Source of the DNA: JANNNF01 sp040385825
GTDB lineage: Bacteria > Pseudomonadota > Alphaproteobacteria > Rhodobacterales > Rhodobacteraceae
NCBI GenBank assembly: GCA_040385825.1
Contig: JAZKGQ010000008.1
Location: 85,071 to 149,070 of the forward strand
Direction of reading: 5' to 3'
DNA: 64,000 nt
The notes below the pieces were generated by a model. The model made no database searches. It was not told where the DNA came from and saw only the letters and a list, made by a program, of their open reading frames with translations. How positions within the stretch are numbered: position 1 is the first letter of the stretch; the number at the start of each line of letters is the position of its first letter. Of the stretch, positions 50,190 through 58,441 are shown one piece after another. The position numbers and the translations under genes are program-made.

Positions 50190-50665
50190 CCCCAGTGCAG
50201 GACGCAGATCAGGGTGAACAGGCGGCGGGCGGTGTCGATGTCGACATCCGCCTTGCCGCCAAGCCGTTCCTGCAACACCCGCGCGCCTTCGTTGTGGATG
50301 CCGCGCCGGGCCATGTCGATGGCCTCGATCTGGCTGGGCGGCAGGCGTTTGACGGCCTCGAAATAGGACTCGCAGATCTGGAAGTAATCCTTCACCACCT
50401 GCCGGAACGGCCCGAGGCTCAGATGAAATTCGCCAACCTTTACCGTATCTTCCGTCGCCAGATCGAACACCAGCCGCCCCTCGCGGATGGCAAGGTTCAA
50501 CCGGTACGGCCCTTCGGGGGTATCCCGGTCCTCGCGCCGTGGCAGGGCGAACGAGTTTTCCTCCAGCAGATCAAAGATCGCCACCCGGCGTTCCTGTTCG
50601 ATCTCGGGCGTCGGGCGGGCGAGGCCCGTCTCGTTGATGCCGATGTGGCAGAGGCGGTTGGTCAT
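50186..50665 (-). CDS. UPF0262 family protein
   Basis: 159 residues starting MTNRLCHIGINETGLARPTPE. Conserved pieces such as 'FDLLEENSFALP', 'GPYRLNLAIREGRLVFDL' and 'DYFQICESYFEAVK' identify the UPF0262 family, which is alphaproteobacterial and of unknown function. It lies between hisD (4-base overlap) and the phosphatase, its usual place. Confidence 0.88.
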   Translation of the reverse strand: MTNRLCHIGINETGLARPTPEIEQERRVAIFDLLEENSFALPRREDRDTPEGPYRLNLAIREGRLVFDLATEDTVKVGEFHLSLGPFRQVVKDYFQICESYFEAVKRLPPSQIEAIDMARRGIHNEGARVLQERLGGKADVDIDTARRLFTLICVLHWG

Positions 50666-51972
50666 TGCGGATACTCGTTCAAACGATCCAGCCTTGCCCG
50701 CACGGACAGGCCATGGGCTTGCAGGCTTTCGGAAATGGCAAGACGTTCGGCGGCAGGGCCGATGGCGGCAAGGGCGGCGGGGGTCATTCTGGCAATCGTG
50801 GTGCGTTTCAGAAAATCCATCACACTCAGCCCGCTGGAAAACCGGGCTGACCGGGCGGTCGGCAGCACATGGTTCGGTCCGCCAACGTAATCGCCGATGG
50901 CCTCTGGTGTCCATGCCCCAAGAAAGATCGCGCCGGCGTGGGGGATCTTGTCGGCAAGCGCCTCGGGGTCGGCGACCAGCAGTTCCAGATGCTCGGCGGC
51001 GATGCGGTTGGCCAGGGCGGCAGCCTCGTCCAGATCGCGCACCGTGATCACCGCACCGTTCTGCGCCCAGGACGGCCCCGCAATCGCGCGGCGGTCCAGC
51101 GTTTGCAGCCGCACCGCAACCGCCGCCGCCACCGCCGCGCCGAACGCCGCATCGGTGGTGATCAGGATGGATTGGGCCGACACGTCATGTTCGGCCTGTG
51201 ACAGCAGGTCCAGCGCCACCCAGTCGGGGTCATTGTCACCGTCCGCAATCACCAGAATTTCCGACGGCCCGGCGATCATGTCGATGCCCACCCGGCCAAA
51301 CACCCGGCGTTTGGCCGCCGCGACATAAGCGTTGCCCGGCCCGGTGATCTTGTCCACCGGCGCAATGGTTTCGGTCCCGTAGGCCAGCGCCGCCACCGCC
51401 TGCGCGCCGCCGATGCGGTAGACCGTATCCACCCCGGCAATCTGCGCGGCCAGCAGCACCAGCGGATTGACCACGCCCCCCGGCGTCGGGCAGGTGATCA
51501 CCAGCCGCTGCACCCCGGCCACCGCCGCCGGAATGGCGTTCATCAGTACGGAAGACGGATAGGATGCCGTCCCCCCCGGCACATACAGCCCCGCCGCCGA
51601 CACCGGCGTCCAGCGCCAGCCAAGGGTGGCCCCGGCCCCGTCGGTCCAGCTTTCATCCTGCGGCAACTGGCGCTGGTGATAGGCCCGGATGCGGTCGGCG
51701 GCCAGCGTCAGGGCTTCGCGATCCTCCGCCGACACGGTGGCGACCGCCGCTGCGATCTCATCCGGGGAAAACGCCAGCCGGTCCGCCGTCAGAACCATCC
51801 GGTCAAGCCGCGCGGTCAGGTCCAGCACCGCCGCATCGCCCCGGCTGCGCACCTCGGCGATGATGTCGGCCACGGCGCGGTCCACATCCTCGGCCTCTTC
51901 GCGCTTCATGCCCAGCAGGGCCTGAAAATCGGCGTCAAACCCGGCATCGAGGGTGGACAGGAACATCGGCAT
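50662..51972 (-). CDS. hisD: histidinol dehydrogenase
   Basis: 436 residues from the ATG at 51972 (MPMFLSTLDAGF), with AGAGGA eight bases upstream. Last two steps of histidine synthesis, L-histidinol to L-histidine, with NAD+ and Zn2+. Typical sequences are 'VPGGTASYPSSVLMNAIPA', 'VYRIGGAQAVAALAYGT', 'ITGPGNAYVAAAKR' and 'DMIAGPSEILVIAD', plus 'AEHLELLV' near the C-terminus. Separate from the rest of his genes, as is common in alphaproteobacteria. Confidence 0.96.
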   Translation of the reverse strand: MPMFLSTLDAGFDADFQALLGMKREEAEDVDRAVADIIAEVRSRGDAAVLDLTARLDRMVLTADRLAFSPDEIAAAVATVSAEDREALTLAADRIRAYHQRQLPQDESWTDGAGATLGWRWTPVSAAGLYVPGGTASYPSSVLMNAIPAAVAGVQRLVITCPTPGGVVNPLVLLAAQIAGVDTVYRIGGAQAVAALAYGTETIAPVDKITGPGNAYVAAAKRRVFGRVGIDMIAGPSEILVIADGDNDPDWVALDLLSQAEHDVSAQSILITTDAAFGAAVAAAVAVRLQTLDRRAIAGPSWAQNGAVITVRDLDEAAALANRIAAEHLELLVADPEALADKIPHAGAIFLGAWTPEAIGDYVGGPNHVLPTARSARFSSGLSVMDFLKRTTIARMTPAALAAIGPAAERLAISESLQAHGLSVRARLDRLNEYPQ

Positions 51973-52071
51973 CGGAACATCCTCTGGATCGCTGCGCCCC
52001 AGATAGCGCGGCCTCCCCTTTGCCTCAAGCCGCCATTCACATTGGCTCAAATATCCTCAAGAGGGTGAGGC

Positions 52072-52091
52072 CCCGGCCTGCGCCGGGGCGA
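52072..52091. repeat. copy of the CCCGGCCTGCGCCGGG palindrome
   Basis: CCCGGCCTGCGCCGGGGCGA lies between hisD and the DUF2948 gene. It is the same core as both arms of the bchH-bchL inverted repeat (12713-12781). A single arm here, itself an imperfect palindrome, shows that the element is dispersed. Confidence 0.6.
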
Positions 52092-52104
52092 GGAACCCTT
52101 TGCG

Positions 52105-52578
52105 TCAGTCGTGCCGTGGCGCGCGGGCCGATGCCGCCCCATGCGGCCGGGTGACATCCTCCAGCCGCGCCTCCAGCGCCTCGACCTCCAGCGCGATGGT
52201 GCCGCCGCCCGACAGGGCCAGCGTCAGAACCCCGGTGCCATCCGCCCCCGCCGCATGGGTCAGCGACAGCAGCGACAGGGTCTGCGCCTTGTCGTCGCGG
52301 TCAAGGCCGGTGGACCGCACCGCGCCCACATCCTCGATCACCAGCAGGCTGCGCACGCGTTCGTAGGGGCGACGGGCAGCCTCGGCGGCGGCACGGTCTT
52401 CCCAGCGAAAGCGGGTCAGCAGAATGGCAAAGCGGCGCTGCCGCGCCCGGTAGGTCAGGTCGGCAGCCACGAACACCGCATCCTGCACCAGGGCTGACAG
52501 CACGCCCAGATCTTCGGCATCCTGTGCGATCAGATGCAGCGGCGCATCGGCCCCGTCCTGAAACCGGGCGTCGGTCAT
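52105..52578 (-). CDS. DUF2948 family protein
   Basis: 157 residues. 'DAPLHLIAQDAEDLGVLSALVQDAVF' type N-terminus (residues ~11-36), 'RFAILLTRFRWED' and 'VRSLLVIEDVGAVRSTGLDR' match the DUF2948 family of alphaproteobacteria. Function unknown. It overlaps murA by four bases, and hisD follows, as in related genomes. Confidence 0.88.
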   Translation of the reverse strand: MTDARFQDGADAPLHLIAQDAEDLGVLSALVQDAVFVAADLTYRARQRRFAILLTRFRWEDRAAAEAARRPYERVRSLLVIEDVGAVRSTGLDRDDKAQTLSLLSLTHAAGADGTGVLTLALSGGGTIALEVEALEARLEDVTRPHGAASARAPRHD

Positions 52579-53843
52579 GCCTTGATCCGTTCGATCTGCG
52601 CGCCGACCGCCGACAGCTTTTCCACCACCCGTTCATAGCCGCGATCAAGGTGATAAACCCGGCTGACCACGGTTTCCCCTTCGGCAGCAAGGCCCGCAAG
52701 GATCAGGCTGACGCTTGCCCGCAGGTCGGTCGCCATCACGGGGGCGCCTTTCAGCCGGTCTACGCCGCTGACGGTGGCCGTTCCCCCATGCACGTCGATG
52801 CGCGCCCCCATGCGGATCAGTTCGGGCGCATGCATGAAACGGTTCTCGAAGATCTTTTCTTCCAGCACCGAAGTCCCGCTGGCGGTGCACAGCAGCGCCA
52901 TCATCTGGGCTTGCAGATCGGTCGGAAAGCCGGGGAAAGGCTCGGTGGTCACATTGACCGCCGACACCCGGCCATTCTTGCGCGCCACCTTCAGGCCGCG
53001 CTCGGTCTGGGTGACGGACACGCCCGCCTGATCCAGCTTTTCGGCAAAGGCCCCCACCAGTTCCAGCGTGCCGCCCAGACATTCGACTTCGCCGCCGCAG
53101 ATCGCCGGGGCCAGCATGTAGGTGCCAAGCTCGATCCGGTCGGTCACCACCGGATGCGTGGCCCCGTGCAGACGGTCCACGCCCTGAATGGTTATGGTGC
53201 TGGTGCCTTCACCGTCGATCTGCGCGCCCATCTTGCGCAGGCAGCGGGCAAGATCGACGATCTCGGGTTCGCGCGCGGCATTGCGGATTTCGGTCGTGCC
53301 CTTGGCAAGCGTGGCCGCCATCAGCGCGTTTTCCGTGGCCCCGACCGACACGAAGGGAAACTCGATCACCGCCCCGCGCAACCGCCCGCCGGGGGCCTTT
53401 GCGTGGATATAGCCGTCGCGCAGATCCAGCGTGGCCCCCATGGCCTCCAGCGCCTTCAGGTGCAGGTCCACCGGGCGCGCGCCGATGGCGCAACCGCCGG
53501 GCAGCGACACGATCGCATGACCATCGCGCGCCAGCATCGGACCCAGCACAAGGATCGAGGCCCGCATCTTGCGCACGATGTCATAATCGGCCGTGTGATT
53601 GGTGATGGCGTGCGACGACATCGCCAGCACCAGCCCATCCTGCAAGGACGCCACTTCCGCCCCCAGGGACTGCAACAACTGCGTCATGGTGGCGATGTCC
53701 GACAGGCGCGGCGCGTTGGTCAGGGTCAGCGGCTCATCGCTCAGCAAGGTGGCGGGCATCAGCGTCAGGCATGCGTTCTTGGCCCCCGCAATCGGGATCA
53801 CCCCGTTCAGCGCGCCATTGCCCTTGACCAAAATCGAATCCAT
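52575..53843 (-). CDS. murA: UDP-N-acetylglucosamine 1-carboxyvinyltransferase
   Basis: 422 residues, full length. First committed step of peptidoglycan synthesis: enolpyruvyl transfer from PEP. 'VKGNGALNGVIPIAGAKNACL' is the usual N-terminus. The catalytic Cys loop is 'LPGGCAIGARPVDLHLKALE', where the Cys fits the position sensitive to fosfomycin. 'FPTDLQAQMMALLCTASG' follows later. Ends overlapping DUF2948. Confidence 0.96.
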   Translation of the reverse strand: MDSILVKGNGALNGVIPIAGAKNACLTLMPATLLSDEPLTLTNAPRLSDIATMTQLLQSLGAEVASLQDGLVLAMSSHAITNHTADYDIVRKMRASILVLGPMLARDGHAIVSLPGGCAIGARPVDLHLKALEAMGATLDLRDGYIHAKAPGGRLRGAVIEFPFVSVGATENALMAATLAKGTTEIRNAAREPEIVDLARCLRKMGAQIDGEGTSTITIQGVDRLHGATHPVVTDRIELGTYMLAPAICGGEVECLGGTLELVGAFAEKLDQAGVSVTQTERGLKVARKNGRVSAVNVTTEPFPGFPTDLQAQMMALLCTASGTSVLEEKIFENRFMHAPELIRMGARIDVHGGTATVSGVDRLKGAPVMATDLRASVSLILAGLAAEGETVVSRVYHLDRGYERVVEKLSAVGAQIERIKA

Positions 53844-53852
53844 CGCCCTGCC

Positions 53853-54053
53853 CTATTCTTTATCGTTGCTGTCTGTGCTGCCCGCATCCGGCCCGTCGCC
53901 CGAAACCCGCACCTGCGCCTTGCGCCGCGCCATATTGGCCTTCAGTGCGGCCTTCTGTCTGGCCAGCCGGTATTCGGCCACCGTCGGACCATTGCCCGAA
54001 GCCGCTTTGGCCGGGCCGTCTTTCCGGGGGTCTGATCTGTCGTCCGCGCTCAT
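53853..54053 (-). CDS. small hypothetical protein upstream of murA
   Basis: 66 residues starting MSADDRSDPRKDGPAKAASG. Contains a basic helix (VAEYRLARQKAALKANMARR) and a D/S-rich end. No membrane segment. It ends nine bases before murA on the same strand, so the two are probably co-transcribed. It could be a nucleic-acid or ribosome-associated protein from its charge, but this is only a guess. Confidence 0.7.
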   Translation of the reverse strand: MSADDRSDPRKDGPAKAASGNGPTVAEYRLARQKAALKANMARRKAQVRVSGDGPDAGSTDSNDKE

Positions 54054-54327
54054 GCAACTGTCTCTACCTTGGCGAACCGGCTGCGTCCAGATCGGCTGAT
54101 CGCCTGCCAGCCACACAGCCGCTGCTGCACCGGCGCCGCCCCCAAACATCTTCCCTGCCGCCCGTTTGTACCGCCCGGCATCCCGACCGTTACACGGCCC
54201 GCGCTGCCCCCGCAAAATCACGCAGGAAAAATCCCGCGCCGGGGATCGGAAAACCCCCTTGCACCCCGCCGGATTTGAGTCTACTCAGCCCGCAATCCGA
54301 CCGGATGCACCAGAATTCCGGTCCGGC

Positions 54328-54402
54328 GCTGTGGTAGCTCAGTGGTAGAGCACACCCTTGGTAAGGGTGAGGTCGAGAGTTCAATCCTCTCTCACAGCAC
54401 CA
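54328..54402 (+). tRNA. tRNA-Thr (anticodon GGT)
   Basis: Full cloverleaf. Acceptor GCTGTGG pairs with TCACAGC, followed by discriminator A and an encoded CCA. The D arm has AGCTCAGTGGTAGAGC, the anticodon stem CACCC/GGGTG holds loop TTGGTAA (anticodon GGT), and the T arm is GAGAG-TTCAATC-CTCTC. A recombinase gene starts 122 bases downstream, so the 3' end of this tRNA is the probable attachment site of the element that follows. Confidence 0.96.
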
Positions 54403-54470
54403 TCTAATCCCTTGATTTGTAGAGATATGTGAAAAAACAAGGCCTTACTTGCTCCTTTTCCCTAGCTTTT

Positions 54471-54513
54471 GTCCTAGTCCTCGTCCTAATCTGGACTAGG
54501 ACAGTAACTAGGA
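54471..54513. repeat. repeated CCTAG/CTAGG motifs before the recombinase (possible arm-type sites)
   Basis: GTCCTAGTCC at 54471-54480 is the exact reverse complement of GGACTAGGAC at 54493-54502, 12 bases apart. A further ACTAGGAC follows (54506-54513), and a GTCCTAAT copy lies between. Short repeats like these, between an attachment site and an int gene, often bind the recombinase. They could also be an operator or a hairpin in the int leader. Confidence 0.45.
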
Positions 54514-54523
54514 CGCCGCGCCA

Positions 54524-56125
54524 ATGATGACACTACCCAAGGTTAAGTACACCAAGCAACGCGGTGGATATTATCACCTGAACATCCCTATCGCCGCGCC
54601 GATCCGGCGCGAGTACGGCGGCAAGGTTGCCTTCGAGCGTAGCACCGGATCGTCGGACCCAAAGGAAGCGGAACGGCAGGTCACAGCGCAACGTGCGGTG
54701 TTCGACATTCAGCTTAGAGCCGCGCAGCGGAAGGTCGATCAGGCACGCCTCAAGACGTTGCTGGACCCAGCCGACGCCGCGACCGTGGAAACGCTGGGTG
54801 GCCCCCAGAACCTTCCGAAAGCGGTTGATGGCCTGCGTGAGCAGGTCGCGTTCCTGATCGCTGGCTATGGCGCTATGGGGTTCCCGGACGATGAAGACCT
54901 GCCGCCCGATGCTATGCGGGACATACAGATCAAGGCTGAAATGGCCGCTCAACAAGCATTTCAGGACACGATAACATCTGAACTTCGCAGGCTGAAAGGC
55001 ACCGCCGCCATGTTGGGCGAGGCAGTGCCCCCCGCCCCAACATTCCTTGACGAGGGCGTGACAGGCATCCGGGAGCTTGCCGAAAAGATGGCGGACGACA
55101 AGCAGTACACCAAGCAACATCGTGACTCGCTCCGCTACACCGTCCGCAGGTGGGTTGAACTGCACGGTGACTTGCCCATTGCCAAATGGGAAAAGTCACA
55201 CCTCCACGACTTTGCCGAAGCGTTGAAGGGACTTCCGATCACGCGGGAAAAAAGCGTTCAAGACCTGCCGATCCGTAAGGCCATTGAAGTTGCCAAGGCC
55301 AAGAACCTCGAAACGATGGGCGACAAGATCAGGCAAACCCGCATCGACCACATGAGGTGGCTGATATCATTTGCTCTAAATCAGCTTGGCACCATCAAGG
55401 CCGATCCGTTTGGAAAGCACCCCATTTACAAGCAAAAGGTGAAGCATTCCGATCAGGCAGAGGATGACACCAAGCCATTCTCACCGGCACAGATTCGGCT
55501 GATTCTTCCGCACTGTGCGGCAAAGTTCCACGAGGACACACTAGACCGCTGGGCACCCATTTTTTCCGCCTACACGGGCGCGCGCCGTGAGGAAATCGGG
55601 CAGCTATATCTTACTGATGTGGTCAACCGTGGGAACGGACTGGTGGTCAAGATAACGGATGCGGGCGAGGATCAAAAGGTCAAGAACAAGCACAGCTTCC
55701 GAACCATTCCCCTTCCGCAGCCCTTGATAGACGCGGGGTTTGGAGACTTCGTTTCGCGCCGTCGCCTTCAAGGCGGCAAGATGCTGTTCCTCGAAAACTA
55801 CACCGACAACCGGACGAAGATTAAGACCCCGCGAGAAGTGCAACTGAACGACCGTGGCCGGTTCACCGAAACCTATGGCGAACGGTTCAGCCGATACGTC
55901 CGCAAACCGCTCAAGCTGGTGGATGATGGACTTGTGTTCCATAGCTTCCGGCACTCTTGGACCGATGCCGCCCGCCGCGCCAAAATCGACCCGGAAATCC
56001 GTCGCCTGATCGCAGGGCGGCTAGACGGGGAAGACGCGACAGAATCGAACTATGGCGGGGCTGACCTACTGCAAGAAAAACTAGAGGCCATGGAAGCGGT
56101 GATACCGTTCCTAACATTGGACTGA
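54524..56125 (+). CDS. int: site-specific tyrosine recombinase (integrase)
   Basis: 533 residues starting at one of two adjacent ATGs. The N-terminus 'KVKYTKQRGGYYHLNIPIAAPIRREYGG' style (residues ~5-32) resembles the DUF6538 arm-binding domain common in alphaproteobacterial phage integrases. A core-binding helical domain follows (~180-280). The catalytic domain has Arg I in 'YTGARREEIGQL' (~350), H-x-x-R in 'HSFRHSWTDAARR' (~472) and a probable nucleophile Tyr in 'ESNYGGADLL' (~510). It integrates or excises the element at tRNA-Thr. Genes and spacing downstream show the gene is intact. Confidence 0.93.
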   Translation: MMTLPKVKYTKQRGGYYHLNIPIAAPIRREYGGKVAFERSTGSSDPKEAERQVTAQRAVFDIQLRAAQRKVDQARLKTLLDPADAATVETLGGPQNLPKAVDGLREQVAFLIAGYGAMGFPDDEDLPPDAMRDIQIKAEMAAQQAFQDTITSELRRLKGTAAMLGEAVPPAPTFLDEGVTGIRELAEKMADDKQYTKQHRDSLRYTVRRWVELHGDLPIAKWEKSHLHDFAEALKGLPITREKSVQDLPIRKAIEVAKAKNLETMGDKIRQTRIDHMRWLISFALNQLGTIKADPFGKHPIYKQKVKHSDQAEDDTKPFSPAQIRLILPHCAAKFHEDTLDRWAPIFSAYTGARREEIGQLYLTDVVNRGNGLVVKITDAGEDQKVKNKHSFRTIPLPQPLIDAGFGDFVSRRRLQGGKMLFLENYTDNRTKIKTPREVQLNDRGRFTETYGERFSRYVRKPLKLVDDGLVFHSFRHSWTDAARRAKIDPEIRRLIAGRLDGEDATESNYGGADLLQEKLEAMEAVIPFLTLD

Positions 56126-56189
56126 ACCGCTGACGCGGGCTGATCAAACAGACGCGTATAAGGGGAACCGTACACCACAAGTCTAGTAC

Positions 56190-56218
56190 TTGAGCAAATC
56201 ACCCCCACAAGATATGCT
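56190..56218 (+). promoter_or_regulatory. candidate sigma-70 promoter for the TIR gene
   Basis: TTGAGC (56190-56195), 17 bases of spacer and TATGCT (56213-56218), each 4 of 6 to consensus, 42 bases before the ATG at 56261. Separate transcription from int would allow the TIR gene to be on while the element is silent. Confidence 0.45.
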
Positions 56219-56260
56219 TGACGCTGCGGCACCATGCACCCCACGGAGGTATTTTGGCGA

Positions 56261-56989
56261 ATGGCACAATGTACAGCACCAAGAGAAGGTCATCGGACAG
56301 CGAGTGGTGCAGCAAACTGCCCTGCGTGTAGGGGGCGTTCCCGCAGCTATAGCAGCGGCTATAGTTCATACTCTTCCTCGTCCTACTCGCAACCCTCCTA
56401 CTCGCCCCCTTCCTATTCGTCATCGGGGAGTGGCAGCGGCAGCCGGAGTGGCGGTGGCGGATCGAGCGGCACCAGAAAGCCGAAATGGTCGCCCGCAAGT
56501 TCGCCCGTCTTCTACACAGATGCGCAGGTGGTCGAACTTACGCCCGTCAGGGAAAACGCCGAAAGACGGGCGGGGCAGCCTGACCTTCGGGATATTTTTC
56601 TGTGCCACGCGTGGGATGATCGGCAGGGAGCCGCTAAGGACTTGCACGACCGGCTTGAGGGACTTGGCGTCAAGGTCTGGTTCAGCGAGAAAGACGTAGC
56701 CCTTGGCTCGTCACTACTGCGCGAAATCGACAAGGGGTTAGCGAAGTCGCGAGTTGGAATCGTGCTTGTGACACCTGCGTTCCTGAAACGCGTCCAAGGT
56801 GATGGCATCGCAGACAAAGAACTTTCGGCACTCCTAGCCCGAAGCTTGCTTGTGCCCATCGTTCACAACACGACTTACGAAGCCCTCCGCGACGTAAGCC
56901 CCTTGCTTGGCTCGCGGAGTGGCCTAAGCACTGCGGAAGAGCCGATGGCGACGGTCGCGGCTAAGCTTGCCGAACTCGTCGCACCCTGA
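56261..56989 (+). CDS. TIR-domain protein with N-terminal Cys/His motif and Ser/Tyr-rich linker
   Basis: 242 residues from the ATG at 56261 (GGAGGT ten bases upstream; an earlier ATG at 56234 lacks a site). Three parts are seen. (1) Residues 1-25 have C4, H11, C20 and C23 (MAQCTAPREGH...CPAC), a possible zinc knuckle. (2) Residues ~27-70 are almost only Ser, Tyr, Gly and Pro. (3) Residues ~109-223 are a TIR domain: strand 'DIFLCHAWDDR', 'GVKVWFSEKDVALGSSL', and Glu 187 in 'DKELSALL', which aligns with the catalytic Glu of NAD-cleaving TIRs such as SARM1. It probably consumes NAD+ or makes a signal during phage attack. Terminator follows at 57028. Its place behind int is typical of defence cargo. 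Confidence 0.85.
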   Translation: MAQCTAPREGHRTASGAANCPACRGRSRSYSSGYSSYSSSSYSQPSYSPPSYSSSGSGSGSRSGGGGSSGTRKPKWSPASSPVFYTDAQVVELTPVRENAERRAGQPDLRDIFLCHAWDDRQGAAKDLHDRLEGLGVKVWFSEKDVALGSSLLREIDKGLAKSRVGIVLVTPAFLKRVQGDGIADKELSALLARSLLVPIVHNTTYEALRDVSPLLGSRSGLSTAEEPMATVAAKLAELVAP

Positions 56990-57027
56990 ACCGACAACAT
57001 CGCGTCCACGTCATTCTGAGCTACAGC

Positions 57028-57052
57028 AGGCCCGCGTCAGCGGGCCTTTTTC
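57028..57052 (+). terminator. rho-independent terminator after the TIR gene
   Basis: AGGCCCGC (57028-57035) pairs with GCGGGCCT (57040-57047) around GTCA, followed by five T. It lies 38 bases after the TIR stop and isolates that gene from the next gene block. Confidence 0.88.
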
Positions 57053-57104
57053 ACGTCAAGCCAAAGCGCAACGCGAAATCTGTGACCCGTTCCGCGCGCG
57101 ATTC

Positions 57105-57151
57105 TTGACTTTCGCGATCAACCCTGTTATCAATTGATTATGGAAAGTCAA
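57105..57151 (+). promoter_or_regulatory. promoter with palindromic operator before the small-gene block
   Basis: TTGACT (57105-57110), 17 bases of spacer and TATCAA (57128-57133) form a sigma-70-like promoter. The perfect palindrome ATCAATTGAT (57129-57138) covers the -10. TTGACTTTC (57105-57113) and GAAAGTCAA (57143-57151) are exact reverse complements flanking it. This looks like a repressible early promoter of the element, 43-71 bases before the first gene. Confidence 0.55.
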
Positions 57152-57175
57152 CAGTTTTCTTAACGAGTAACCCTA

Positions 57176-57667
57176 GTGCCTCTCACCCTCACCCGCGACC
57201 AGATCGCCACCGCCATGGGCGTGAATGTCGATACCGTCACCCGCCGCCTGAAAGGCGTCCCGCGCAGTCGTGACGGCAGCACCTACCTTCTTGCTGCCGT
57301 CCTGCCGCGCGCCAAGCCTGACCACCTCCCCGCGCTGTTTGCCGCCGCAACCGATGACTCGGCCCTTTTCGTGGGGTCTGGACCTGTCACGATGGCAATC
57401 GCATCCATCCTTGATGCAAGTCTCACGCCTGAGGCTCGCCACCGCTACCAGCGGGTACGGGCTGCAATGGTGTCGGGTCTGACCTATTCGCGCGGCGGTG
57501 CCGCGTACCTGCCCCTGATCGAGTCCCTTCAACAGAAGGTGCTTCTGCACTCGGAAATCCTTCGGCATGTCGCTCTTGGCACCCCGTGTCAGATTGAATT
57601 CGCCGCATTCGCCCCCGCGTTTTGCTTGGTTAACGGGGCCTATGAACCGGCAGAGGTGGCTGCATGA
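57176..57667 (+). CDS. hypothetical protein with possible N-terminal HTH
   Basis: 163 residues beginning with GTG at 57176. Residues ~6-28 (TRDQIATAMGVNVDTVTRRLKG) look like a helix-turn-helix of the MerR/excisionase or terminase-small-subunit kind, with 'SRDGSTYLLAAVLPRA' after it. The rest is helical with no known motif. First gene after the repressible-type promoter, and its stop overlaps the next ATG by four bases, so it opens the operon. It could be a regulator of the element; a DNA-packaging role is not excluded. Confidence 0.7.
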   Translation: MPLTLTRDQIATAMGVNVDTVTRRLKGVPRSRDGSTYLLAAVLPRAKPDHLPALFAAATDDSALFVGSGPVTMAIASILDASLTPEARHRYQRVRAAMVSGLTYSRGGAAYLPLIESLQQKVLLHSEILRHVALGTPCQIEFAAFAPAFCLVNGAYEPAEVAA

Positions 57668-57924
57668 CCACCCGCATTGAAGCGTTGCGTCAGCTTTTGT
57701 TCGCCCAGAAGCGGGCATGTGAATTTCTCGACCGGACGCGCGACGACACCGACCTGAAAGACGCTCTGAACTCCCCTTCCCGCCTGATCGGCGCGCTGTG
57801 CCGGGCAGCCAAACTGACCATGGCCGAAGTGGAGGGGTTGGCGGATGCGCTGGTGAAACGGCAGGGGTTTGTCAGCGCCACCATGAACGATGTGGAGGCC
57901 GTCAGAATGATGGCCCGCTACTAA
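57664..57924 (+). CDS. small hypothetical protein of the element
   Basis: 86 residues, starting at an ATG that overlaps the previous stop (ATGA). Mainly helical and charged (MTTRIEALRQLLFAQKRACE at the start). No known motif, signal or membrane segment. Part of the run of short genes read toward the primase. I do not recognise it. Confidence 0.65.
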   Translation: MTTRIEALRQLLFAQKRACEFLDRTRDDTDLKDALNSPSRLIGALCRAAKLTMAEVEGLADALVKRQGFVSATMNDVEAVRMMARY

Positions 57925-57936
57925 CAGGAACACTAA

Positions 57937-58440
57937 ATGTCTGATAACTCTTCTTTCTTCGCGCTGGTAAACGCCAGCCCCGCCCTTGCGGATCGTTTTG
58001 CGAACATCACGGTGCAGGTGATCACCGCAGGCCGCGAACTCTTTGGGGTGCAGCTTGACCACGAAGACGTGGCCTCGATGGTCAGCGCCCGTGCGAGTGC
58101 GCTTGGGGCACATCCCCTCGAAGACTACATGGGCGAGTTGAAGGCCCTCGACAAGGTAAAGCAACGCCTGCCGCAGGTGGCAAAGCCGGATGCAGCCGCG
58201 CCCGCTGTCACCTCCGAAAGCGTGAACCCGGACGGTTCCGCAGGCTACCGTGACCGCCTGCGCCGGATCAATGAGGTGCGAAAGCCCACCGAAACGCAGC
58301 CCACCGGGCACGACTATGCGCACCTGTCCGATGTGGAAAAGCTGCGTCATTTGCAGACCCTGCCGCCGGGCGACCATCGCAAGATCAGCCTCGCCCGCGC
58401 ATGGGGGCTTATCCCCGCCGCCGCGAAAAACGGATACTGA
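57937..58440 (+). CDS. hypothetical protein of the element
   Basis: 167 residues starting MSDNSSFFALVNASPALADR, 12 bases after the previous gene, with AGGAAC upstream. A folded N-terminal half (residues ~1-85) is followed by an Ala/Pro linker (~86-100) and a basic helical part with 'YRDRLRRINEVRKPTETQP'. Family unknown. Scaffold-like, adaptor-like or regulatory roles are all possible from the sequence alone. Confidence 0.65.
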   Translation: MSDNSSFFALVNASPALADRFANITVQVITAGRELFGVQLDHEDVASMVSARASALGAHPLEDYMGELKALDKVKQRLPQVAKPDAAAPAVTSESVNPDGSAGYRDRLRRINEVRKPTETQPTGHDYAHLSDVEKLRHLQTLPPGDHRKISLARAWGLIPAAAKNGY

Positions 58441-58441
58441 A

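Noticed and set aside
56190..56699. Plus-strand open frame overlapping the start of the TIR gene in another phase
   Set aside because: Low-complexity shadow of the Ser/Tyr-rich region; the TIR domain lies in the other frame, with a proper ribosome-binding site.
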